DNA of 64,000 bases from Empedobacter brevis_A (GTDB lineage: Bacteria; Bacteroidota; Bacteroidia; Flavobacteriales; Weeksellaceae). The position numbers were made by a program, and so were the translations under genes. The notes under the pieces were generated by a model. The model searched no databases. It was not told the DNA's origin and worked only from the letters and a program-made list of their open reading frames with translations. Positions 51,301 to 60,300 of the stretch are shown one piece after another; within the stretch, counting starts at the first letter, position 1, and each line of letters begins with the position of its first letter. Where the stretch lies: contig NZ_CBCPHV010000003.1 in assembly GCF_965118635.1 (NCBI RefSeq), forward strand, positions 248,001 through 312,000. Direction: 5' to 3'.

Positions 51301-51982
51301 TTCAGATAATGATATGTTATTAAGAACGTTTAATTCATATAAATGGTCTGGTTACAATAATCCTGATGCATCTTTCAGCTTAACAGAGCGTAATTATACA
51401 TCTTCATACAGAAATACAGCAGTTCGTTTAGCAGATGATTTATTGAAAGCAGGACGCAAAAAAGAAGCAATCCAAGTTTTAGATAAAGTGATGTTAGAAA
51501 TTCCTGCCTTAGCTAAATACGATATTGGTTATGGAGTGAGTAGAATTGCTGGAATTTATTTAAAAGCAGGCGAGGATAAAAAAGCACAAGATTTGTTTGC
51601 ACATGTTCGTAAAGAAGCGAATGCTAAAATTGCTTTCTTCGAATCTCTACCTTCAGGAAAAGGGTATTCAATTGGTTCAGATTTAGCAGCAGCTAAAAAT
51701 GACTTAATGATGTCAATTTATAACGAAGCTTCTGCCTTGGGAGAAAGAGGAGATAAAGAAAAAGCATTAAAAGTTTTCGAATCTGCTTACAATCCAGTTT
51801 TAAAGAAATTTGAAAATTTATATAAAGAAGTTATTGCAGATGGTAAAGTAGATGCGGCAGATCAAGCGAAAATAATGAACCAGTTCAATTATTTAGATGA
51901 AATGATTGGTGTAGCAGCAGAAATTGATACCAATTATGCGAAGCAACAACAGAACATTTTATATAAAATGGTCGGACAATAA
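48398..51982 (+). CDS. DUF2723 (GT117-like) membrane protein, 1194 aa
   Basis: A giant inner-membrane protein conserved in Bacteroidota. Residues about 10-640 contain about 11 membrane helices with the early segment LYLASMERYLSLWDCGEYI (the acidic DCGE resembles the catalytic DxE of PMT-type glycosyltransferases), AVEGEVYAMASFFTAL and PFEPRERDYALVSCFYAFS. The C-terminal half is soluble, with an FVYGDNDTYPLWGLQE segment and a TPR-like helical tail (about 1030-1180). The family is annotated as DUF2723 / glycosyltransferase family 117 and is thought to glycosylate exported proteins; this is family knowledge, not shown here. A terminator follows. Confidence 0.88.
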   Translation: MDINFKKWNNILGVAMFLIATILYLASMERYLSLWDCGEYIVSSAKLGITHAPGAALFQIMGAVWSGLAFGDGSKYAILINSTSALYSAGTIMLLFWTITYFVRKMFAKTQDPINVDAIEMNTSQKIIALGSGLVGSAVFMFSDTFWFSAVEGEVYAMASFFTALLFWLITRWDQVADTPRGNKWLVVISLVIGLSIGVHLMAMLAIPAVCFVYYARKYRFTIKSFLIANVITLFILAFVFKIIFPVVMTFFGRTEIYVVNNLGMPFNSGTIIAAIILIAVFYFAIKLTQKYGSALLNTISWCVIFMLIGFSCWLVIPIRANANPHMNLNDPDTALGVLDYFNREQYGSWPVMYGPVFTAHIANDGLKRDTNGAPESTVRSSEYIKDKRTGKYLKVSDRLDYKYEDKYVKFFPKMFSPDPSVMENYAAVYAFPKFSLNAKYAGDKEAQEMYAQLVEKRQNKQLKVAELKKYGEILDIEPPTFGEQFNYFIDYQINYMFIRYFMWNFSGRQNDLEGNFEITKGNWISGIPFIDNPRLGDQSKLPDEYKNDGTNVYFMLPLILGLIGLFTQLNRNFVNWWSLLSLFILTSIGIIFYTSVKPFEPRERDYALVSCFYAFSIWVGLGVQGVYLLIQKLMKKELKPSFAVATTVILAGIPILMGAQNWDDHDRSERSVAYSLAYNYLNPLDKNAILFVYGDNDTYPLWGLQETENFRDDVKIANLTLAASPWNLEQLLRRTYNAAPLPSDLKPKDYQSGTNDQIFVVGGSIKNIFDQLNSFIKPESNQTLETLSQLPIEQVGQYLVDPEIDPNQVMTVYKNLKPLQKYLTTDSMTAKEAMDFILNNKSPEKQALADYFGYPIGQANYLPVSKIVVPVNKANALKYGIVSAKDADKMLDSITINIKSSSLFKNNLLLLSMMAKYNWDRPIYFSGGGISDPENTFYMNDYLLNAGMSYKLVPIYTQFGKGGVIGASDNDMLLRTFNSYKWSGYNNPDASFSLTERNYTSSYRNTAVRLADDLLKAGRKKEAIQVLDKVMLEIPALAKYDIGYGVSRIAGIYLKAGEDKKAQDLFAHVRKEANAKIAFFESLPSGKGYSIGSDLAAAKNDLMMSIYNEASALGERGDKEKALKVFESAYNPVLKKFENLYKEVIADGKVDAADQAKIMNQFNYLDEMIGVAAEIDTNYAKQQQNILYKMVGQ

Positions 51983-52000
51983 GTCAAATGATTAAAAATA

Positions 52001-52033
52001 AAAAAGCTCCAAAATTAATTTTGGAGCTTTTTT
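52001..52033 (+). terminator. Terminator after the DUF2723 gene
   Basis: The stem AAAAAGCTCCAAAA / TTTTGGAGCTTTTT is followed by T, 18 bases past the stop codon. Confidence 0.93.
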
Positions 52034-52098
52034 ATTTTATAATATTTTGAATATTAAGTAATTGTTAATTTTTGCATTATTTATCAGTTTTCAAAAGT

Positions 52099-52106
52099 TA
52101 AGTTTG
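52099..52106 (+). promoter_or_regulatory. -7 promoter box TAAGTTTG for the 177-aa barrel gene
   Basis: Exact TAnnTTTG 65 bases ahead of the ATG, with a TTTG at 52071-52074 (spacing 24 bp, longer than usual). The leader would be about 60 bases, rich in A and T. Confidence 0.5.
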
Positions 52107-52171
52107 GCACACAAATTGAAATTAAACAAATAAGTTTAACAAAATTGTAAATATTTTAAAATATCATAAAT

Positions 52172-52705
52172 ATGAAAAAAGTATTATTAACAGCAGCTTT
52201 CGCAGTTGCAGGAATGGTAGGAGTTTCGGCTCAAACATCTGGAGTAGAAGGATCAGTGCATGTAGGGATTCCAGTAGGATCAGCTTCAGATATTTCTTCT
52301 TTCAACCTTGGAGTAGATTTAGCTTACTTACATCCAATCTCTAATAACTTTAAATTAGGAGCAAAAGTTGGTTATGATCATTTTATTGGAAAAGATTTTG
52401 ATTACTATAATGTATTTGGACAAAAATATACACAAAAATCAGAAGATTTTGGATTTATTCCTTTAGCTGCAACCGCTAAATATGAATTCAACAATAATTT
52501 ATTTATTGGTGGTGATTTAGGTTATGCCTTTGCAACTAAAAATGGTATGGATGGTGGTTTATTTTGGCAACCAAAATTCGGATATTCAGGAGCGAACTTT
52601 GATGTTTATGCAGGATACAAAGGAATTGCTACGGATAATAAGAAATTAAATGGTGAAAAATTCAATTCTGATGCTGTATCTTTAGGATTTACTTACAAAT
52701 TCTAA
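52172..52705 (+). CDS. Small outer-membrane beta-barrel protein, 177 aa
   Basis: The signal peptide MKKVLLTAAFAVAGMVGVSA is followed by a short barrel of about eight strands (GVDLAYLHPISNNFKLGAKVGYD, FGFIPLAATAKYEFNNN, FIGGDLGYAFATKNGM), ending SLGFTYKF with the terminal Phe of Bam substrates. It belongs to the broad OMP beta-barrel/porin-like group of Bacteroidota. The function is unknown. It has its own promoter box with a relatively long untranslated leader, common for abundant outer-membrane proteins. Confidence 0.82.
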   Translation: MKKVLLTAAFAVAGMVGVSAQTSGVEGSVHVGIPVGSASDISSFNLGVDLAYLHPISNNFKLGAKVGYDHFIGKDFDYYNVFGQKYTQKSEDFGFIPLAATAKYEFNNNLFIGGDLGYAFATKNGMDGGLFWQPKFGYSGANFDVYAGYKGIATDNKKLNGEKFNSDAVSLGFTYKF

Positions 52706-52728
52706 TAGTAACGAAACTTATAATTGAT

Positions 52729-52754
52729 AAAGCCATATCTTTCGATATGGCTTT
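52729..52754. terminator. Terminator-like hairpin after the 177-aa barrel gene
   Basis: A perfect 11-bp stem AAAGCCATATC / GATATGGCTTT with loop TTTC, 24 bases past the stop codon. The T tract is short (TTTA), so it may also act as an mRNA 3' stabiliser. Confidence 0.7.
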
Positions 52755-52916
52755 ACTTATTTTTCACGAATCTATATAGGGTAAAAGCGTAATTATTAAC
52801 TGATTAATTATTAGTATTTTATTTGGTGTATATCGTTTAGATTTTTTTTTAACATTTTTTGGCATAAGACTTGAAATTATGTATGCACAATAATTAGAAC
52901 TATAAAATTTAAAAAG

Positions 52917-53579
52917 ATGAAAAAATTATTTTTTATTGCTGCTACAATGTTAGGTGTTGTTAGTTTGAGCGCACAAGAAAAAACAACATCGTCACAATTT
53001 GGTATTAAATCAAGCGCTAATATGTCTTCATTTAATGGAAAAGATGTGCATAATAATGATTATAAAGTTGGTTTTGGCGCAGGTATTTATGGCCACTTTC
53101 CTCTTGCAGATAGATTCGCTGTTCAAACAGAGGTTAATTTTACTAGAATAGGAGGTAAAGCTAAAGATGAAGTAACTGAAGTTGGAAATGTAACTACAAA
53201 AGCTAAAAACAATAGAACTTTAGATTATATTCAAGTTCCTGTAATGTTTAAATATTATCCAGGAGGAAGCCGTTTCAATATTGAAGCTGGTCCACAGTTT
53301 GGATATAATGTTTATGCAAGTAAAAAGGAAGAGGTAAGTGTATATGCTAATAATACCGTTTATACAAAATCAGAAAAATTTGATATAAAAGATGATGTTA
53401 AAGACTTCGATTTTGGTGTTAACTTTGGTTTAGGTTACAACCTAACAGATAATATTAATGTAGGAGCAAGATATTACATGGGATTAACTAGAATTACAGA
53501 GAATACTGACAATGGAAAAGAATTAGGAAAAGATATTAAAAACCATTCATTCTCTTTCGGTGTAGGATATTCATTCTAA
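52917..53579 (+). CDS. Porin-family outer-membrane beta-barrel protein, 220 aa
   Basis: The signal peptide MKKLFFIAATMLGVVSLSA, with mature start QEKTTSSQFGIKSSANMSSF, is followed by PorT-like/OMP_b-brl_2-type strands: GAGIYGHFPLADRFAVQTEVNFTR, YIQVPVMFKYYPGG, NIEAGPQFGYNVYAS and FDFGVNFGLGYNLTDNINVGARYYMGL. It ends FGVGYSF. It resembles the broken barrel at 23.2 kb (shared order of FDFG(V/L)NFG, G(L/A)GY motifs), so the two are probably distant paralogues. No function can be given. Confidence 0.85.
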   Translation: MKKLFFIAATMLGVVSLSAQEKTTSSQFGIKSSANMSSFNGKDVHNNDYKVGFGAGIYGHFPLADRFAVQTEVNFTRIGGKAKDEVTEVGNVTTKAKNNRTLDYIQVPVMFKYYPGGSRFNIEAGPQFGYNVYASKKEEVSVYANNTVYTKSEKFDIKDDVKDFDFGVNFGLGYNLTDNINVGARYYMGLTRITENTDNGKELGKDIKNHSFSFGVGYSF

Positions 53580-53599
53580 TCTAATTGAAAATATTTATA

Positions 53600-53637
53600 A
53601 AAAAAAGGATTCTATGTATATTAGAATCCTTTTTTTA
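53600..53637. terminator. Bidirectional terminator between barrel gene and ABC permease
   Basis: The stem AAAAAAAGGATTCT / AGAATCCTTTTTTT has long A and T runs, between convergent genes. Confidence 0.92.
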
Positions 53638-53655
53638 TTTGAATGAATATATTAT

Positions 53656-54867
53656 TTAATCTTTCAAAGCTATTTTTTTGATTGATTGTGTCAAAATTAT
53701 CTTATTAATTATAAAGAGAATAATCACAATTAATAATCCAAATCCTGCTATTTCCCAAAGATGCGAGCTTTCGGTTGTCATGAATTTTCCAACTTTCTCT
53801 CGGATATTATTTAAAACGAAATAAACTAACGGAATCGAAACAAGATAACTAATTAGCATAAAAATAATCGAAAATTTAAGATAAGGACGAGCCAATTGAT
53901 TGATATTATAACCAATCAAAAATAAATCTTTTGTCTTATGTTTATTCTTTTCAATCATCAATTGAAAATTAATAATCATTAACCAAATTGCAGCAAAAAC
54001 AATGATTAAACCAATGAATAAAACCAATGAAAAGGCTAATTTTAGATAATAAGTTAGCTCATTATTTTTTAATTCATCTTTATTAATATCATAATTTTGT
54101 TGTTCAAAATAGCTAGAAGCATTTTCATCACTTTGCGATTTAGTTTCAACAACAATTCGAGAAGGTGCTATATTTTTTTCTGTTGAATATGTTTTGTTTG
54201 CCCATTCTAAGAAGTTTTCAGGAACTAAAATTGTATTGATTTTAGTTGTAAAATCCACAATTCGTGCTTGATATACTTTCTGATTTCCTTCTTTTCCTAA
54301 AATCAATTGAAAAGGAATTTTAGTGAATAATCCTTCCGAAACTTGTGGTAAACCTTGACTTGTTGCAAAACCAAAATTGTATAAATTCAAATAACTTTTC
54401 GGGATAATAATCGGAATAAAATCTTCTCCTTCTTGCCATTTCCAATCCGATTCTTTTACATCAATAAAATCTTTCGGAACAGATTCGAAAAATAAATCGG
54501 TTGAAAATCCTCTAATTCCAGCAATTCCGCCAACTTGTAATTTAACTGGAAATTGGCTGCTTTTGAATGTTCCAACTTTTGCTACAAAATTCTGAGATTT
54601 CAATTCATTAATTTCATCTTCGCTAAAACTTGGTTTTTCACCTGTTAATGTTTGTAAAGAAGATATTTTTTTGTTCAAAACGACATAATTAGCTTTCCAA
54701 ATAGAACTATCTTCTCCGAAATTTTTGGCATAATCACAATAAATTGTTCCAACTAAAATTAGAATAAAAAAACCAATAATAGAGAAGAAACAAAAGCTTG
54801 TAATTCGCAATAAACTAAGGTTTTTACGAACTAATTTTTCGATTAATGTATTAGAGTTGAATGACAT
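53656..54867 (-). CDS. FtsX/MacB-like ABC transporter permease
   Basis: A 403-aa membrane protein with one N-terminal helix (ITSFCFFSIIGFFILILVGTIY), a periplasmic domain of about 230 residues, and three C-terminal helices (about 278-300, 330-352, 372-392). This 1+3 layout is that of FtsX/MacB/LolCE-type permeases, which act mechanically on periplasmic or outer-membrane substrates. There is little family-level sequence identity that I can name. The frame opens at TTG (54873), but ATG at 54867 is more likely. It overlaps the ATPase gene by 17 bases, so the two form one transporter. Confidence 0.8.
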   Translation of the reverse strand: MSFNSNTLIEKLVRKNLSLLRITSFCFFSIIGFFILILVGTIYCDYAKNFGEDSSIWKANYVVLNKKISSLQTLTGEKPSFSEDEINELKSQNFVAKVGTFKSSQFPVKLQVGGIAGIRGFSTDLFFESVPKDFIDVKESDWKWQEGEDFIPIIIPKSYLNLYNFGFATSQGLPQVSEGLFTKIPFQLILGKEGNQKVYQARIVDFTTKINTILVPENFLEWANKTYSTEKNIAPSRIVVETKSQSDENASSYFEQQNYDINKDELKNNELTYYLKLAFSLVLFIGLIIVFAAIWLMIINFQLMIEKNKHKTKDLFLIGYNINQLARPYLKFSIIFMLISYLVSIPLVYFVLNNIREKVGKFMTTESSHLWEIAGFGLLIVIILFIINKIILTQSIKKIALKD

Positions 54868-55492
54868 TTGCAAGGCGTTTATCGTGAATTTGGTGTAAGC
54901 TAGTGAAAATAATTCCAGCTTTGTTTTTTGTAGTTTCTTCGGTAATCAAATCAATTAAAATTTGTTGATTTACTTCATCTAAATGGCTAAAAGGTTCATC
55001 TAAAAGTAAAAAATCAAATGGTTGACAAAGCGCTCGGATAACTGCAATTCGCTGACGTTGACCATATGAAAGATGAATCGCTTTTTGATGTAAATGATTT
55101 TTTAAACCAACTTTCTCAATCCATTCAATAATTTGATTTTCGGATTGATGTTGCGTTAAAACATTTTTTAATTGAATATTTTCCATTAAAGTCAATTCTT
55201 CAAACAAATGTAAACCTTGAAAAACATAGGCAATTTTTTCTCGTCTAATTTTTGTCCAATCGTTTAAAGAATAAGTTTTAATATCTTGTCCATCAAACAA
55301 AACTTTTCCTTCATAATCTTTTCTATCACCGTACAAAATATTAATCAAAGTTGATTTTCCAACACCAGAATGTGCGACAATTTGATAAATATTTCCACTT
55401 GAAAAAGTATATTCATTTTTCCAAATTTCAGATTGTTCGAATCCAAATTCTTTCAAAGGATAGGGAACAAGTTGACTGATTTTAATTTCCAT
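54851..55492 (-). CDS. ABC transporter ATP-binding protein
   Basis: A 213-aa ATPase. Walker A is VAHSGVGKSTLINILYGD (Ala replaces the first Gly), the Q-loop is YVFQGLHLFEELTL, the signature LSYGQRQRIAVIRAL (Y replaces S in LSGGQ, with a second change at position 4), Walker B FLLLDEPFSHLD, and the switch His is in FTSLHQIHDKR. It is of the LolD/MacB class that pairs with FtsX-like permeases. It overlaps the upstream lipoprotein gene by 11 bases and the downstream permease by 17 bases. Confidence 0.93.
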   Translation of the reverse strand: MEIKISQLVPYPLKEFGFEQSEIWKNEYTFSSGNIYQIVAHSGVGKSTLINILYGDRKDYEGKVLFDGQDIKTYSLNDWTKIRREKIAYVFQGLHLFEELTLMENIQLKNVLTQHQSENQIIEWIEKVGLKNHLHQKAIHLSYGQRQRIAVIRALCQPFDFLLLDEPFSHLDEVNQQILIDLITEETTKNKAGIIFTSLHQIHDKRLANVIQL

Positions 55493-57101
55493 TTTGTTGT
55501 GTAGCTTGATTGAAAAATAATGAATAAGCTTGATCTAAAAGCAAGAAAATTAATTCTAAACTGTTTTTATCCGTTTTTTTCATGTGTATTTTACCTGTTT
55601 TTGTATATTCATTCGAAACGCGATAATCAATGTAATCAAAGTTGGATAAAACGGTTTGCATTTCTTTTGTATTTCCGAATGGAATTTGTTGATAAATGTA
55701 ATTTTGAACTTCTTTTGGATATTGTTCAAAATTTAAATTAACATAGCTAAACATAGGATTCGAAGCATTTGTCGCATATTTTGATGTTACAAAATTTGAA
55801 GAACTAACCATATCATTCAAATACTGATTCATGGTTGATTGATTATTTGTTATGTACATCAAATTGTTTCTATACGTCATATAGATCTTCATGTTAGTCG
55901 AAATTGGTAACATGTAATAAGGACCAATTTTCCGAATGTTTTCTTGATGATTTTTGATAAATTCATTGAAGAAAAGATCGTTGTTCATTTTTCCTGCCAA
56001 AATAAATTGTGGATAAACAACTTGTTTTATAAATGCTTCTTTTTTTCCGAAAAAGTCATTTGGATTAAAAGCTCTTCCAATTTCAAAATCGTACACGCTA
56101 AACAATGCTTCACCTTCAAAACTTTGTTCTAATTTATTCAAATCAATTTCATATTGTTCTAAAAAAGAACTCAATAGATTTTGATCTTCGAACATATAAC
56201 GTGTATTTTTAGGATAAATTCCAAGCCCAATATTCATATAACTTTGTGCAGGAAAATACTTAAAAAAATCAGTATTGATTCTAGATTTCCACATCGGATG
56301 TTTTTGTAATTCGACTTTTGTAATCGCATCTGGATGAAATTTTTGCGTAAAACTGATTCCGTCCGAAGTAAAGGATATAAAATTAACCCAAGAACTTTTT
56401 GTGAAATCAAGATTTTTTGTTTCAGATTTCTCATGTTTTGAGAGGTTATTTAAGAAATTCCCTGTGTACCAAATATTGATATCTTGTGAGTTTTTAACAA
56501 AATCGCCAAAACTGTTATTTTCTTTAGCAAGCGAATGTTTATCATTGATTATCTTTGTAAAATAATCTTCAATTGACTTTTCACCAACACCAAATTCAGA
56601 AACAATCAATAAAAATTGAGATTTATTCCAAGCCATGAATGGTTTATTGTTTCCAGAAATTGTCGTAAAACCTTCTTTCTTTTCGAACGTAATATCTTTT
56701 TTGTACAAACTTTTGTAAATGGTTGACAAATGCTTTTCAAATTGATCTTTGTCGCGCATATTTGTAATTAGTGCAACCATATTTTTCTCCTTCATCTTTT
56801 GTCCAAAAAGGTAAATAGGACTAATAATATCAATACCAGCAGAAGTTGGATTGTTTTTTACATCGTTTAACAATTTTTCGAAAGCAGGATCTTGATTTTT
56901 GAATTCCCTTTCAGCAAATTGATAAAATTTATATTGTTCCAATTTTTGAAAATTACCTTTTTCTGCAATTGATTTTGGATTAATCAAAGCCACAAAATCA
57001 GCGTCTGTTGGAATTAAAACGGTGTAATCTTCATTTTTTGAACAACTTGCAAAAAGGAAAATTAAAAATAGAATTGAATAATATTTGATGTTTTTTTTCA
57101 T
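55482..57101 (-). CDS. DUF4836-like lipoprotein, 539 aa
   Basis: A lipoprotein with signal peptide MKKNIKYYSILFLIFLFASC (Cys at 20). The opening YTVLIPTDADFVALINPKSIAEKG and the two-lobed layout (NMVALITNMRDKDQFEKHL, then FILAGKMNNDLFFNEFIKNHQENIRK) match the DUF4836 family of Bacteroidota lipoproteins, whose function is unknown. It is the first gene of an operon with an ABC ATPase and an FtsX-like permease, both coupled by overlap. A role as the transporter's periplasmic partner or substrate is inference. Confidence 0.8.
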   Translation of the reverse strand: MKKNIKYYSILFLIFLFASCSKNEDYTVLIPTDADFVALINPKSIAEKGNFQKLEQYKFYQFAEREFKNQDPAFEKLLNDVKNNPTSAGIDIISPIYLFGQKMKEKNMVALITNMRDKDQFEKHLSTIYKSLYKKDITFEKKEGFTTISGNNKPFMAWNKSQFLLIVSEFGVGEKSIEDYFTKIINDKHSLAKENNSFGDFVKNSQDINIWYTGNFLNNLSKHEKSETKNLDFTKSSWVNFISFTSDGISFTQKFHPDAITKVELQKHPMWKSRINTDFFKYFPAQSYMNIGLGIYPKNTRYMFEDQNLLSSFLEQYEIDLNKLEQSFEGEALFSVYDFEIGRAFNPNDFFGKKEAFIKQVVYPQFILAGKMNNDLFFNEFIKNHQENIRKIGPYYMLPISTNMKIYMTYRNNLMYITNNQSTMNQYLNDMVSSSNFVTSKYATNASNPMFSYVNLNFEQYPKEVQNYIYQQIPFGNTKEMQTVLSNFDYIDYRVSNEYTKTGKIHMKKTDKNSLELIFLLLDQAYSLFFNQATQQNGN

Positions 57102-57313
57102 TTAAAAAATACCTTAAGAATTGTTGTTAATTGTTTGGTTAATGCTGAATTAAATCCGAAAACTTCTGATTTTTATTCAAGAATCGTCAAATCTGTAATA
57201 ATGTGATAAATTTAAGGAATTATTAATATGATTTTCGTTTCTATAACGATAAAAGTATGTAAAAATTTATTATATTCGCACTCCTTGATTTAGAAGAAAT
57301 AAGAAAGAATTCG

Positions 57314-60300
57314 ATGGCAAAAAAGTTTAGAGAATATAAGCACTTAGACTTGGTACAAGTCTCAAAAGAAACGTTAGAAGATTGGAAACTAAATAATGTT
57401 TTCGAAAAGAGTATTTCTACGCGCGATGGAAATCCATCTTTTGTGTTCTATGAAGGTCCACCTTCTGCAAACGGAAAGCCAGGAATTCATCATGTTTTAG
57501 CTCGTTCTATTAAAGATATATTTTGTCGTTTCCAAACATTGAAAGGAAAACAAGTTTTACGTAAAGCAGGTTGGGATACACATGGTTTACCTGTAGAATT
57601 GGGAACTGAGAAAGAATTAGGAATCACAAAAGAAGATATTGGAACTAAAATTTCAATTGAAGAATATAACGAAGCTTGTAAACGTACAGTAATGCGTTAC
57701 ACAGATTTGTGGAATGATTTGACTGAAAAAATGGGTTATTGGGTAGATATGGAAGATCCATATATTACTTATAAACCAAAATATATGGAATCTGTTTGGT
57801 GGTTATTAAAACAAATTTATGACAAAAACTTGTTGTACAAAGGTTATACAATCCAACCATATTCACCAAAAGCTGGTACAGGTTTATCTTCGCACGAATT
57901 AAATCAGCCAGGAACTTATCAGGATGTAACAGATACAACAATTGTAGCTCAATTTAAAGTAAAGAAAGATTCAACAGATTTATTCAATAATTTTGATGGA
58001 GATGTTTATCTCTTAGCTTGGACAACAACTCCTTGGACATTGCCATCAAATACGGCTTTAACAGTAGGTCCGAATATTGATTATGTTGTGGTTGAAACCT
58101 TCAATCAATATACATTCGAACCTATTCGTGTAATTTTAGGAAAACCATTAGTTTCAAAACAATTTGGAAAACCTTATTTTTTAGCTGAAACAGAAGAAGA
58201 TTTCAAAGTTTATGCAGCAGGAAATAAAACAATTCCATACAGAATTGTTGGTGAATACAAAGGTTCTGATTTAGTAGGAACACGTTATGAGCAACTTTTA
58301 CCATGGGCATTACCATACGAAAATGCTGAGCATGCTTTTCAAGTAATTCCTGGAGATTTCGTAACAACAGAAGATGGTACAGGTATTGTACATACAGCGC
58401 CTACTTTTGGTGCAGATGATGCACGTGTAGCAAAAGATGCAGGAGTTCCTCCTATGTTAGTATTAGACAATCATGGAAATCCTGTTCCATTAGTAGATTT
58501 ACAAGGTCGTTTCGTTGCCGATTTACCTGAAGGTTACGGAGGTAAATATGTGAAAAATGAATATTACGATGACGGAACAGCTCCTGAGAAATCAGTTGAT
58601 GTAGAAATCGCAATTTTATTAAAAGAGCAAAACAAAGCTTTCAAAGTTGAAAAATATAAACACAGTTACCCACATTGTTGGAGAACTGACAAACCAATTT
58701 TATATTATCCATTAGATTCTTGGTTTATCAAAGTTACGGATGTAAAAGACCGTATGGTAGAACTAAATAAAGAAATTAACTGGAAACCAAAAGCGACTGG
58801 AGAAGGACGTTTCGGTAATTGGTTAGAAAATGCAAATGATTGGAATTTATCTCGTTCTCGTTATTGGGGAATTCCATTGCCAATTTGGAGAACTGAAGAA
58901 GGTGACGAAGAATTAATCATTGGTTCTGTAGAAGAATTGGTAGCAGAAATAGAAAAATCAATTGCAGCTGGTATTCAAAAATCTAATCCTTTCCAAAATT
59001 TCGAAGTTGGAAATATGTCGGAAGAAAACTATGATTTAATCGACTTACACAAAAATGTAGTAGATGAAATTACATTAGTTTCTGCTTCTGGAAAACCAAT
59101 GAAGCGTGAAGCTGATTTGATTGATGTTTGGTTTGATTCTGGAGCAATGCCTTATGCACAAGTTCACTATCCTTTCGAAAATAAAGAATTGATTGATAAT
59201 GGAACAATGTATCCAGCAGACTTTATTGCAGAAGGTGTAGATCAAACACGTGGTTGGTTCTATACATTACATGCAATTGGAACATTAGTTTTTGATTCTA
59301 AAGCATACAAAAATGTAATGTCAAACGGATTGGTATTAGACAAAAATGGTCAAAAAATGTCAAAACGTTTGGGGAATGCTGTAGATCCTTTTGAGACTTT
59401 AGCAACTTATGGTCCTGATGCAACGCGTTGGTACATGATTGCAAATGCACAACCTTGGGAAAACTTAAAATTTGATATTGCTGGAGTAGATGAAGTTCGT
59501 CGTAAATTCTTCGGAACATTATACAATACATATTCATTCTTCGCTTTATATGCGAATGTAGATGGATTTACATTTGCAGAAGAAGAAATTCCTGTAAGCG
59601 AAAGAGCAGAGTTAGATCAATGGATTATTTCTGAGTTGAATACATTAACTAAAAAAGTTGATGCATTCTTATCAGAATATGAACCAACAAAAGCAGCTCG
59701 TGCAATTCAAGAATTTGTGATTGACAATTTATCAAACTGGCACGTTCGTCTATCACGAAGACGTTTTTGGCGAGGAGATTACTCAAAAGATAAAATTGCT
59801 GCATATCAAACATTGTACACAGTTTTAGAAACTATTTCTATTCTAGGTTCGCCAATTGCACCATTTTTCATGGATCGTTTATACAAAGATTTAAACGCTG
59901 CAACTGGTAGAAATACATCAGAATCTGTGCATTTAGCAGATTTTCCAATTGTAGACGAATCATTGATAAAACCAGAATTAGAAGAACAAACACATTTAGC
60001 GCAAACAGCAACAAGTATGATTTTATCACTTCGTAAATTAAGTGATAATAAAGTACGTCAACCATTACAAAAAGTAATGATTCCTGTGTTAAATGATACG
60101 ATGAAAGCTAATTTAGAAGCTGTATCAGAATTATTGAAACAAGAAGTTAACGTTAAAGAAATTCAATTGTTAACAAACGAAGAAGCATCAAGCCTTTTGG
60201 TAAAATCTATTAAACCTAATTTCAAGGTTTTAGGTCCAAAATATGGAAAAGAAATGAAGGCTATTTCGGCTGCTACAGCAGAGTTGACGAATGAAGAAAT

